Assembly (NCBI GenBank): GCA_013115125.1
Contig: JABANN010000002.1
Location: 167,522-231,521 of the forward strand
Reading direction: 5' to 3'
DNA length: 64,000 nt
Origin: Perkinsus olseni
Taxonomy: Eukaryota; Perkinsozoa; Perkinsida
This document shows, one piece after another, positions 1-9,911 of this stretch (position 1 is the stretch's first letter; each line of letters starts with the position of its first letter). The position numbers and the translations under genes were made by a program. Under the pieces are notes generated by a model that ran no database searches, had not been told where the DNA came from, and saw only the letters and a program-made list of their open reading frames with translations.

Positions 1-1255
1 CAGCTACCAAGCCCCGGACGCAGAAGTATCTTTGGACCTGACTCCTACCAGTGTGTGCTCATCGGCGCTACAGCGGACTGAGCAGGTCGTCCCCACCCTG
101 CCGTCAACTGAATCGGTGACTTCAGAGGTCTCGAACGAACCGGTGGAGGAGACGGAGGTCACTCCCGAGATGCAGCCGCCTGATGATGACGATGTTCTCG
201 CGGGATACCTCGCCGCAGCACGGACCGAGCCAAAACGAAGATCCCCTGGCAAGCCGCCTTTGAGTAGAAGCAGCAGCTCGCCGACACTGGCAACAGCCAT
301 AAGGAACGTTCGACGCTCGATGGGTGCCTTGAGTGACCCGGATTCTCCCGAAAAACCAACGAGCGAGGCGGCGTCCCCGGACAGATCCACCGAGAGAGGG
401 AGCCTGAATTCTATGTGTGGTTTCGGTTCCCCAGTCCGACCATTCTCGATCGATAAAGCGGCTGAGGCCGAGATCGAGATTCCTGTGGTTGAGCGTCTCC
501 CGGGAGCTGTCATCTGTGCGGAAGATCTTGATGCCTGTGAGGTGCCTTTGGAGAACGGCCTTACGATTAGGGTGGGGTACCCCGAGCGTGGTTGGGTGAG
601 TGTCTTTGCTGGAGGGGGGACGATCCTCAGGGTGCGCCCTTCCGGTATTGGTGTGCAGCACGGTGGCAAGGAATACCGTCTCCGCGATATTGATGGCCAG
701 AGTGAGGTCCACGTGCTGTACCATACGACCAGAGAGGTCATCGACAGACTGCGCGAAACTACCGTACGCATCCGCAGCAGTGGGGATCATAACTCTTTCA
801 TGATGGCTGATGATATCGCGGTGTCTTCCAGAACTTCTGTTCTCCGCTTTGACGGTCGGGATCGTCCATGGAAGTGCAACATCTCCTTGAAGGAAGTCAA
901 AGTGGCGGGCGACGAGAGCGTGTGGAAGTTCCTTTGCAACGGTCTGGACTTGCCCGCCGTGTCCGTGCCCGTCTCGGTGGTGGACAAGAGTCAGAGCGAA
1001 GCAATGGAGGTTCTCATCAAGCGTGAAACAGCAACAACGTCTATGGCTCTTGACATCAACGCAGTTGTTGCTCTGATGACTTCGGTGTGGCCCTCGGTTA
1101 TCTCGAGGAGGGGCGAGCTTATTGAGCGAGACTTCGACGCCATGGGGAGAGCGCACAGCGAATATTTGCAGAGGATGCGTGCTAGTGCTATCCCGAAAGA
1201 TATCCTGGCAAAGCTTGGTGGCGTTTCTTCGGCTATTGCTGCTAGCGGTGGGTGA
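1..1255 (+). CDS. Unknown protein, C-terminal 417 residues (5' end outside window)
   Basis: The frame is open from base 2 to a TGA at 1253-1255, so the start lies upstream of the window. The first 150 residues are acidic and rich in Ser, Thr and Pro and look disordered. From about base 480 the protein becomes folded-looking, with alternating hydrophobic strands (an ENGLTIRVGYP stretch followed by GWVSVFAGGGTILRV), then an alpha-helical end. The beta-strand pattern with a tyrosine/glycine-rich turn is loosely like a polo-box or other small beta-sandwich, but I see no diagnostic residues and do not assign it. No membrane segment is visible. A 344-codon open frame on the other strand is a shadow of this gene. 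Confidence 0.7.
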   Translation, partial: SYQAPDAEVSLDLTPTSVCSSALQRTEQVVPTLPSTESVTSEVSNEPVEETEVTPEMQPPDDDDVLAGYLAAARTEPKRRSPGKPPLSRSSSSPTLATAIRNVRRSMGALSDPDSPEKPTSEAASPDRSTERGSLNSMCGFGSPVRPFSIDKAAEAEIEIPVVERLPGAVICAEDLDACEVPLENGLTIRVGYPERGWVSVFAGGGTILRVRPSGIGVQHGGKEYRLRDIDGQSEVHVLYHTTREVIDRLRETTVRIRSSGDHNSFMMADDIAVSSRTSVLRFDGRDRPWKCNISLKEVKVAGDESVWKFLCNGLDLPAVSVPVSVVDKSQSEAMEVLIKRETATTSMALDINAVVALMTSVWPSVISRRGELIERDFDAMGRAHSEYLQRMRASAIPKDILAKLGGVSSAIAASGG

Positions 1256-1478
1256 TCAGAACACCCGAGCCACAGTGAATCAGTCAAGCCTGTATCATTA
1301 ACCGTATTTCCCGCCTCGAATCGCTGTTTTGTTTTGTCGGCTGCGCCTGGGCGCTGTGCAACATGCCTTGACTGTGTCGGTATACGTGCTAGCCTCGCGC
1401 TTGTACGAATCGCTGTGTTCCAAGTATCATCAGTGGTGGCAGTAGTAGAGGGAAAGTTTCCCATTTTTGAAAACCTCT

Positions 1479-1640
1479 GCATTATCTCGTTCTAGTAGGT
1501 GCAGTTGTAGGATACGGCATGAGTAGATTGGGCTCATAGTGAACGAGATAGAGCAGATAGAATATGGAGTAGTTGAGAGAATGGGTTGATAATGCGAAGC
1601 TGGTATGAGTACAGCTCCGTTGTGTTACGTAGGCAGTGCA
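1479..1640 (-). mobile_element. MITE-like element, copy 1 (about 162 bp)
   Basis: This stretch is the reverse complement of 48136-48313, with scattered substitutions and a 15-nt deletion. Both copies share the ends TGCAYTRYCT / AGGCAGTGYA, a short imperfect terminal inverted repeat. It has no coding capacity. It ends 19 bases before the start codon of the TMEM128-like gene, so it probably forms part of that gene's promoter or leader. No clear target-site duplication is visible at this copy. Confidence 0.7.
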
Positions 1641-1659
1641 GCTCCTCCGTTGCCTCGAG

Positions 1660-3228
1660 ATGCCAAGGCGAACGGCGAACAGGATAGCGTTTCTTCTCGA
1701 GCACGAGACCCCATCGGTCGTGTACGGCCGACTGACGAGTGCCCAGAAAGCTCTCGTCGACGCCATTAGCTCCTCCGACGATGAAGAGGACCACTACGAA
1801 GGGGCCCAGCGTGAGCCACCTCCTAGAGGAGAACCCGTCACCCTTCTCCGTTTCAGCTGGTCGCGCCCGAGCTCGTCGCGGCTGGGTGAAAACACTTGAC
1901 CGAGTCTGGGTCCGTATCCACGCGCTTGCTTGGGTCATCGCTTGTGTTGTGATGATTTACTATACCAACTTTTTCCGGATTGTTTGGGAGCATCCTCGAG
2001 TGAGTTCCCGCCCTTCCCTGATAAAGAGCTTCCTGCCATGCATGCTACTTCAGGCCAATCGCGGTTGCCTGCTGATCGCGTTCGGGCTGCTAGGCTGTAA
2101 CATGCTGTTGCTGTTCTATCTAGGGGTCTACTTGGAAAGCATCAAGAAGATCAACATGCCATGGGATGAGTGAGCCCTCATCAGCTATTCCCTTCCTCCT
2201 CTCGATAGAAGCCTTCCTCATACAGCGTGCTGTACATGGTAAATTCGCCACGTCTTTCAGCACAAAGGGCTCCGCCGGCTGTCATCACGCCAATAATACT
2301 CAATAGTGGTCTTCAAAATTCCTCCAGTCACCAGCTGCTGCGGTCTTCTTACTAAGAAGACGTTTTAAGACGTTCTTAGTGCTGAGCCTTCTCCTTGGGT
2401 CCACAGCTTCTGCACAGGGGCTCTTACTATCCGTCCTCCTCTCACTCAAGATCTCCGTCTAGCTCTGTGTCACCGCCTAGCTGGCCTCGAGGTACATGCC
2501 GGCGTTGATTCCAGTAATGGCCGCTACCGGTCTGCTCACCTTCGCTATGTTCCTAGTGGCCCTGCTGCCCGTCTTCGGCTGGTGGACCATCCTCATACAG
2601 TTCACATTCTTCATGGCATTCGTCAGTGTTGGCAACCTCCCGCCAGGTGATCCAGGGGTGCGCCGGATGGATTCAGTTGCACGCCCTGCATCAGCAGTGC
2701 GGATCGGGCATCAGAACGCCTACGAGCGTGCCCGCTTAGAGTTAAAATCAGAAAATTTACAGTAAACTCTGTAGGGTTATTTTCCTGACTCTAAATCCGA
2801 GCGGACATCTCCGTCGCTGTACTACCGAATAGAAATTTGCGCTGTTAATTTATTATTCGACTGGTCCATCCCACAGCGGAATTGTTACAACTAGAACCCG
2901 GCATACAGATATAAGCCTGTTCTTCATGAATACAATACTACTGTGAAGTCGTGTACTGTTAAACAGTAGGAACCAATACTACTGGCGCTAGGGGACACGT
3001 GGACTGTCTGCCTCCACAATCATGACAGGAAATAGGTCATAGTAGCTAACTTGAGTCATTCCCTCAGCGTCTCGCATTCAGCCCCGCTGGGAATCGAACA
3101 ACCGATGCCAAGATTCACCGCGTTTCCCCTCAGGTGGTGTTATCGGGAGTATCCTCACCTTCATCATCTTCATCGCTGCATTCTTCACCTCCAACTACAT
3201 CCCTCATGAAGGCTATGCACACTACTAG
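1660..3228 (+). CDS. TMEM128: TMEM128-like four-helix membrane protein
   Basis: Model: exons 1660-1810, 1857-2169, 2492-2646 and 3134-3228 (714 nt, 237 residues), with introns of 46, 322 and 487 nt. All are GT-AG and all keep phase. The N-terminal 65 residues are soluble and acidic (a run of SSSDDEEDHYEG). Then come four membrane segments: around HALAWVIACVVMIYYTNFF, LIAFGLLGCNMLLLFYLGVY, PALIPVMAATGLLTFAMFLV and VIGSILTFIIFIAAFF. The order of segments and the PALIP motif after the second one follow human TMEM128, a small multipass membrane protein of unknown function. The 46-nt first intron is supported because only its removal joins the acidic leader to the membrane frame. The protein ends at TAG 3226-3228. 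Alternative: the N-terminal exon could be misassigned. Confidence 0.75.
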
Positions 3229-3302
3229 CAAACAGTGCTGTCTATGGTTCATGTCAAGTTGAGTTGCTCTCAGTCAATGCTTATACCGCACCAGTAGTTG
3301 TT

Positions 3303-6234
3303 ATGCGAGAACAACCGCCACCACCGGCGGAGCGAAGCACGGATTCAGCGGAAGCTCCATCGTAAGGACGAACTAAGCATCTCTTTCTCGGTCTCGCGAC
3401 TCGCGACTTGGGAATTTGCGAGCCCCCGAAGGAAGATCTTGTGCTGTGGCTAGATCGAACACAGAGATCTGCCAAGACCGTGGCGTCATCGAGGTTCCCT
3501 CCTCGACCTTCGATGAGCTCCTGTCGAAGTTCCGGACCCTCGATCACGACTCCCAGATCAAGGTGAGGCGAGCCAGGGCACTCGAGGGTCGAGACCGGAA
3601 CCTACTGGGGCCCTATCAGGGGCATTCCCTTTGTGGGGTAGTTTTAATGGAATCCCAGTGAGCTGCGTGACTGCGCTTAGCATAGACCGACAGGTCTATC
3701 GTACTGGCAATATAATTTAGCTGAACTATTCCACAACACAACACACTAAGACGAATATATAACAGTTCTGTCTCGAACTGGCAGAGTCCACGCGGCTGCG
3801 GATTCGTCAGCGTTTAGTTACAACGGATGAGAGAGGCGATGCAGAGCAGGCGGCAGAATGCATCCCGAGAGGTGACCAGGCTCTTCTACTAGTCTTCTTT
3901 TGGCAACTGGCGGCAGGTCGCAGCGCTCGTGGCGTCGATGGTGTCACACAACGATAACGTTTCCCAAATGAGGTAAGCCGCTTGTTTGCCGCCCAGAGAT
4001 CGACACCCATTTTGCCATGACTTGCCGCATGCTCGAAATGATAGCGGTCTGCAGGGTACCAGCTCTGCTGAGTAGTATTGTCTGGCGAAATAAGATTCCT
4101 TTGCGCATGTGCGAATTGGCCCCAGGGCGAGTCCTGAGCCCCATTGCCGGTGAACTCAACACCCTCACCCACGCGTTCTCTACATTAATCCCAACCGCTG
4201 TTCCGGTCCTTGAAAGGTTCACATGTGGACTGGAAACTATAGTGGAAGAGCACCGCAAGAAGATGGAAGATGTCGAGCGCAAGGTAAGCAGCTGATAGCG
4301 GGTTCTTAACCGATTGCCTTTCCGTCACGAAGTGGCGCCGCTCGTCGAGTCCATAGTATTGGCATTCGCAAATCGGTGAGCTTCACGAGTGCAACGATGG
4401 GACTCAGGCCATAGGCGAGAATATATAAAAGGGATTTTTCTCTCCTGCAGCGCCCTGAACACCAGGCCCAACTCTGATTTTCGGCGAAGTCACTTGATGT
4501 ACAGATTCATTTTGAGTCGCGACGCGCCAGCCGCTTTGCGCGGTCTGCAGGGTATGTTTTGCTCAGTTGGAGGAGGAGAAGTTGCATCGTCTAGCAAGAG
4601 AGGAGGAGATCCACGCACTTAATACCAGGATAGCCGAATTAGGGTCGGAGAACGCCCAACTAATTCGAGACGACGGGCGGCGTGTATGTCCACATTCGGC
4701 AGCATGAACACGACCATGGTCGTTCTGCGGTTCTCAGGCTTCAAGCGGGTCCATAGACGCTGGCTCAGTGGTAGCCACCACGATAGAAGAGATCAAACAG
4801 GACCGACAAATTATGGAAAGCCAAATAGCGAGAATCGCTCAGCGTGCTGATGCCCTGGAGGGCGAAAAGGAGCGGTGGCTTCTCGAAAGAGAACAACTGG
4901 AAAAGCGTGCCGATGAGCTCAGCGAAGAAAACGAGAAAACAGGGGAGACGCGGAACGAAAACGGCGTCTTGAGGCGGACTTTGGCCGAGGCTGAGGAGAG
5001 GGCGGAGGATCTCCTATCGCGAGTTGCAGAACTGCAAGCAGAGAAGAGAGAGCTATTAAGAGAGAACGAGGACCTACGGCATCAGCTCGACCGGCTGGTA
5101 TCGGGACTCACTTCCATAGTCGGATTCAAAGAGGGAGTATCTTGTGCGCGCTGCGAAGAATCTATGATGCGCTTGGAGGACTTGCTCTCTGTGGCTCATC
5201 AGCGAGGGTTGGAGGCGCTGTCTTTGAACCAGTCTCCGCCACCAATGGGAATTCTGGAATGCCCTGGCGCGAGCCTGGGCTCGGGTCCATCCTCAAGCCA
5301 GCAGAATGAAAGCGAAATCGATGCAGTTGTCGCCGAGCGGAACGCACTGGCTGAGCTTTCGTCTCGTCTCGAAGACCAACTTAGTGCGGCTTCGCATGGC
5401 GACTCCGTACCATGCAGTGGTCCTAGAAACCACGAGGAGGATACCTCCGGAAGGGACGCCAAGGTGTCTTGTCTAGAGGAGAGAATGTTGACGCTAGAGA
5501 GGGAAAACGAAGAGCTAAGGGCAGCCTGTCACTCACAGGAGAGCACTGTGGAGAGATTAAAACTAGACCTGGTGGATGCGCGGGACCTCAGCGCGAGCCT
5601 GAACAACCAGCTCCTCTGCTTCGGAAGGTCGTCATCATCAACCGTCGGAAGTGGAACGCCGTTGTCGCAGGTGACCAAAAAAACCTTTTGAGCATGATAT
5701 CAAATCATCTTAGGGAGAGTCGTCACCATGTCGAATGCCGCAGCCACGCTCGCATACTTTCATCGAGAATGATGTACAGAACGAAGCCACTCCGCTGACA
5801 CCCCATCGTCAACGCAGACGGAGAAGTACGCCTTCTGAGCGCTACGTATTCACCGCTCTGCTCAGGTTCGTCCGGCGGGATATACGGCCTGTTGGCGCGG
5901 GCGACAGGGAACACTCCCAGTAGGGACTCCGCGTCCAAGCAGATTCAGGACCTCCAGCGGATTGCGCAGGAGCTAACCATGCATGTGAGCCTTCTAACAA
6001 TGAAGTCTAAAGACTTTATTGGGTGAAGCAATAATGATAGGTTGTTATTATGATTACCACAGCATACTGCCATTTTCTTATTTGACAATTTACTACGATC
6101 AGGTGGAAGAGAAGGAAGAGACCATTTTTCACCTGCGGAGACTGTTGTCCGAGCACAAGGATTTCCTCGTGTCTGAGACATCTCCCAACCATGCAGCCAT
6201 GCAGCCTCCGAGTGATTGTCCCGATACTATATAG
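3303..6234 (+). CDS. Long coiled-coil protein
   Basis: Nine exons join in phase: 3303-3361, 3454-3562, 3893-3972, 4055-4283, 4567-4683, 4738-5670, 5780-5865, 5921-5984 and 6103-6234 (1809 nt, 602 residues). Introns are GT-AG; those at 4684-4737 and 5866-5920 are 54 and 55 nt. The largest exon carries a long heptad-rich coiled coil dense in Glu, Arg and Leu, such as LLEREQLEKRADELSEENEK, with a CARCEES spot near base 5150. A second coil follows after a Ser/Pro-rich linker, and the C-terminus again contains heptads (QIQDLQRIAQEL). There is no membrane segment and no motor or other enzymatic domain. It is most likely a structural or scaffold protein, but similarity to named families is only compositional. 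The start of exon 3 could also be 3917, and the 283-nt intron 4284-4566 may hide a small exon. Confidence 0.65.
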
Positions 6235-7388
6235 TATCGCCATTATTTCCCTCTGGCATTCTTACAAATTGCGTTCAGTGGAATTTCTTTCATCGCAATC
6301 TGTGTGCATCAGTTCTGAGTCAAACGCCGTCGCCGGTTCACTTATACTCGATTACTACAAACCCAACGATGAGCTGTGTTGCGTAACCGCGAATGTCGAC
6401 ACAACATGGGGGCTCGATCTGTCATCAAACATTCCTCGTTAGCTCCGCATACAGCCGACCAATAGGGTTATCATCCCCCCCCATCGCACAGGGATTGTCA
6501 GAAATAATGTAGTGTACCAAATCAGTCGTTACCATAAACGCGTTAAAGCGCTGTAAGTGCTAGACTAGCCCATAGTAAGCAACGGCTGATTGAGTTCTGT
6601 GACTTGCTGCGAGGATCGCTGGGTTGGCAGCGTTCACCGTGTTGCTAGCTCGGAGCACTTCATTGATCGGCGAGAAGCGGCCATTGAGAATGACGTGACG
6701 TCTTACGTATTGACGTTATCACTGTAGTTATAACTCAAGAACCACTATGAAGGACTCGTGTTGAGTTACCTGATCTAACGCTTCCGCCGCTCATCTCCCC
6801 TAGAAGCATTTTTTGAATGCATTTAGCTCCTTTCGCTAGTAACTACAACGAAGGGATGAACCGTATCGTATATGAGCACATCAGTGTCCAGTGTGAGTTG
6901 TCAATTTACGTTGCATGTCCGACTACAGTACAGATTTTCATTCCTCTCTATGCCCCTCGGAAGTGGAAAAATCACACCTTGTCAATAATGACTCTTCTTC
7001 CCTTCTCGGTGAGCCACTACTTCTGCAGAGTTTACAGTGCAACCCCCCACTGACTGCAACGCAACACAATTCGCTCCAATACCGCTGATAACATCTAACG
7101 TTCGGAATGATACGATGGAGGTGGTACAGTGACCAATGAAGAATGATAAAGTGGTGTTTCGTGTACAACTACTCTAATGCCGAGCCATGCTAATGCCGGC
7201 AGGGCCTCGAAGACCCCGGCCTGGCAGCAAACGGGAGGACGAATGACGATGCTCGTCCTCGGCGAACTTCACAGAATTAAATATGAGAGTGAATGGGCAG
7301 AAATGAATTTTAAACGTATCGGTGCTTCCTTCAATAATCAATACCAGCATTAACAACAACAACAATCTTGAAGAGCCGCGAGGTGAAC
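6235..7388. other. Non-coding gap, convergent gene ends
   Basis: About 1.15 kb between the 3' end of the coiled-coil gene (plus) and the 3' end of the nucleotidase gene (minus). Open frames here are short, AT-richer and without recognisable motifs. I see no RNA gene and no repeat apart from a C8 run near 6474. Confidence 0.6.
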
Positions 7389-8961
7389 TCAGTCCTCGCA
7401 AGCGATGTCGCTCGAGAATGAGGCGAACTGAGATTCGCTGGGCTGAAAAATGACGAAAAGACTTCCACTCGAGGAAGCTTTTGAGATTTCCTACCGCCGT
7501 GTCGATGCTCTCGATGTGCCTCGAACGCTTGCCCGTGTATGGGTTAACCGAGACGGAGATAATCTCGTCGTCCGAGGAGGCCTCGGATTCATCAGCAGTA
7601 GGGTTGAAGCACTCGGGCAGAACGGTGGGGAGGAGAGTGACGTTATCGATCACGTAATCGACGCCCGGGAACGGACCTAGGACACGAGAAATGAGTGACC
7701 AGCTGAGCGTGTGTGTGAGTTCAACTAAGTCGTTCTGCCGACGCTGTTTGCGGATTCTGCCGGAAGTTTTCGGATGTGTCCTACTCTCTACTCTGAACGA
7801 TTACCGGTTCGATAAATCCGGAGAAAAAATCTAAGTCTGAGTGGTTCGGCGTTGAACTCGAAACCCACCACATCAAGAAAGCAAAATTGACGTCGGAACC
7901 TACCTTGCAATGCGCCATCGGGGTTGACCAGAACTGTGCGCCATCCAACTTGCTTAGCCGCCTCGAGGTTCGCTGGCGAGTCGTCTACCAAAATGCAAGC
8001 GGATGGATCGCTAACCCCGGCGATGTTCATGGCGATGCCTGAAAAACTGGTCCGAAAAACAGCTGAGGCAAACGCTCGACTTACGGTAGCACGGAGACTT
8101 CCTTTTCGTCTCGAAGTTGCACATCGCCGTGTCGATAACGTTGGGGAGGAGGTCTCGAATGCCCAGAAAAGTTAGGCAACGCAAACAGTGCTGCATCGGC
8201 CCGACGGTTAATACCCACGTGGGGACACCTGAATGACAACACAGTGAGCGACGCCGAGAGAGCGTTTTGGCGAGGTATTGCTTGGGAAGGCCGTTATTAT
8301 TGAATTTATGTTGAAATATGACACGATTTGGGAGATGTGCGGTATGAAATAATGATGATACCACTGGATGGTGATCATTCTATCAAATATACAATTGCTC
8401 AAAGCCGAGGGAATGCCTTTCTGCAAGACTACTATGCTAGGCGTTATTATTCTGGACTGATAATTGAAAAACGAGACGAATTGGCGGATATGTGGCATAC
8501 AACAAGATGAAAGATGAAAACTCCTGCATCACTGAATACAAGCGCGGGCGCTGCCTACCTAGACGGCTGACCATTTGTCTGACCGCCGAGTCGGGAGGAA
8601 CGAGGTCTCGGAGCTCGTTGAGGGCATGGGTTTCGTCGAAGTATCGAGCAATCTGACGCCAAAAAAAGTGAGCGGAGCGAAGCTCCTGTTCGGTTCACTT
8701 CTGCATCGTCATCCTTCGCGATGTAGCCCTCCTCAATGAGACCCTTGACGCAGGTGCCGTACTTGGAGTAGAGAGAGTAACCCGCTGATGAATCCAGACC
8801 AAAACTGAAGCATGGTAGCCGAAAGGTCCCGGGTTCGAGTCCCGGTAAGTGCATCCTACTTCTGGTGAATATATTTTCCTATGTTCTGCGTTAACAAACG
8901 ACCCACTTCTCGCCTGTCCTTCCAGTAAAGGGTGTCGTCGCAATCCAGGAAAAGCACCGGC
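7389..8961 (-). CDS. HAD-superfamily pyrimidine 5'-nucleotidase (SDT1-like), N-terminus not found
   Basis: Seven exons join in phase on the minus strand: 8860-8961, 8699-8804, 8559-8652, 8085-8228, 7904-8038, 7495-7676 and 7389-7442 (272 codons), ending at TGA 7389-7391. HAD motif I is FLDCDDTLYW (the DxDxT nucleophile pair). Motif II is in the TWVLTVG strand, the motif-III lysine region is KRKSP, and the acidic motif is LVDDSPANLEAAK. The order and spacing follow the SDT1/PHM8 nucleotidase family, including the helical cap segment SLYSKYGTCVKGLIEEGY. Such enzymes dephosphorylate pyrimidine or other nucleoside 5'-monophosphates in the cytosol. A family-atypical acidic tail (SEASSDDE, ending ACED) follows the core. 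The first exon must end in phase 2, but I could not find the start codon upstream of 8961. Intron 8805-8859 holds a tRNA T-arm-like sequence. Confidence 0.8.
8828..8850 (+). other. tRNA T-arm / box B-like remnant in an intron
   Basis: GGGTTCGAGTCCCGG with a preceding CC forms a perfect T-stem and loop. It lies antisense inside the 55-nt intron 8805-8859 of the nucleotidase gene. I find no convincing D-arm or acceptor partner, so this is a 3'-half remnant, not a complete tRNA. Confidence 0.5.
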
Positions 8962-9911
8962 CTGGCAACAATAACAAATTTCAACTCCCACAGCGAACAT
9001 GAGCATAGCACGACGGACGCGATATCATAAAAATATGGCGGAAAAATGTGAGAGTGCCCAATGGACTGCCGCTGCCTCTTCTCAATTTCTCTAACGCCCC
9101 CAGGATTGAATTTAACGTGTTTAAGCCGATCCGGGAAGCGCTCCCCCTGAAACTCAGAAGACGCAGCTTATTGAACACCCAAGACGGTCAAACATGCAAG
9201 CACATATTCATGTGCTCAACGATCGACGTACTCGAGGCAGTCGGGTTGTTTACCCTGTTCAGGCGGCAAACTCGCTGTAATTTCGAGGAGAAGCAATGAC
9301 AGCTGAATACCCAATCCGCCCCTACCCTCCGGTGGTGTCCTCCGATAGACGACGACTCTTGCGAGATGGGGATGTCGAGAGGGAAGTTGTCATGCACAAG
9401 CAGTAAATACAGAATTCTGACGGAAACCAGAAAAAAAAACGATCAGCTGCCACCTAACCCCCACGAAGACTACCGTAACCTAAATTCAAATGCGCTCTTT
9501 CAAGGATTACTCAGGGAGCCCTTCCAGTTGAACCAGCGAGTTATGTCAACTTCGAGGGAGAATGGCATGAATCGGTCTCCCGGCAACACTTAGCCCCCCA
9601 ATTCTGTCAAGACTACAGCATCTTGCACTCTTGCTATTCCTCAACGATCCTGCAATGAAGCCTCAACATCTGTACATTGATAACAACAAAACAGAAGGAA
9701 GTTGATCAGGGCAAATCTCTTCGAGATGAGCCCTCAGAGGGCGTGCCGATGATGATGATGATGATGATGATGCTGATGCTGGTCGGCGACTAGTAATCGT
9801 CATCATCGCCCTCCGCGACATGTCGTCATTTTTGCTGCATGAAAGATACAAGTGTACTCAATTATTGCTTAACATCGACTGAAATATGAACGTGCATGAA
9901 CGTGGTAGCCT
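8962..9911. other. Gap between nucleotidase and RING gene
   Basis: This holds the unlocated 5' end of the nucleotidase gene and the 3' flank of the RING gene, both on minus. A minus-strand frame at 8981-9178 and a Ser-rich frame around 9663-9851 are candidate first exons, but neither joins in phase. The second includes a trinucleotide repeat. Nothing else is recognisable. Confidence 0.4.
9748..9780. repeat. (GAT)n microsatellite
   Basis: About eight consecutive GAT/ATG units followed by CTGATGCTGG. On the minus strand it would encode a serine run, if it is exonic. Confidence 0.85.

Noticed and set aside
480-900. Polo-box domain in the first gene
   Set aside because: Strand pattern only; none of the residues that define the domain can be fixed without alignment.
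122-1156. 344-codon minus-strand open frame over the first gene
   Set aside because: It mirrors the plus-strand gene whose frame is open through the window edge and has more protein-like composition. No motif in the minus frame.
8751-8852. Complete tRNA gene around the box B at 8830
   Set aside because: A 7-bp acceptor pairing can be drawn (with two G-U pairs), but the body is about 100 nt, has no D-arm, and overlaps coding exon 8699-8804.
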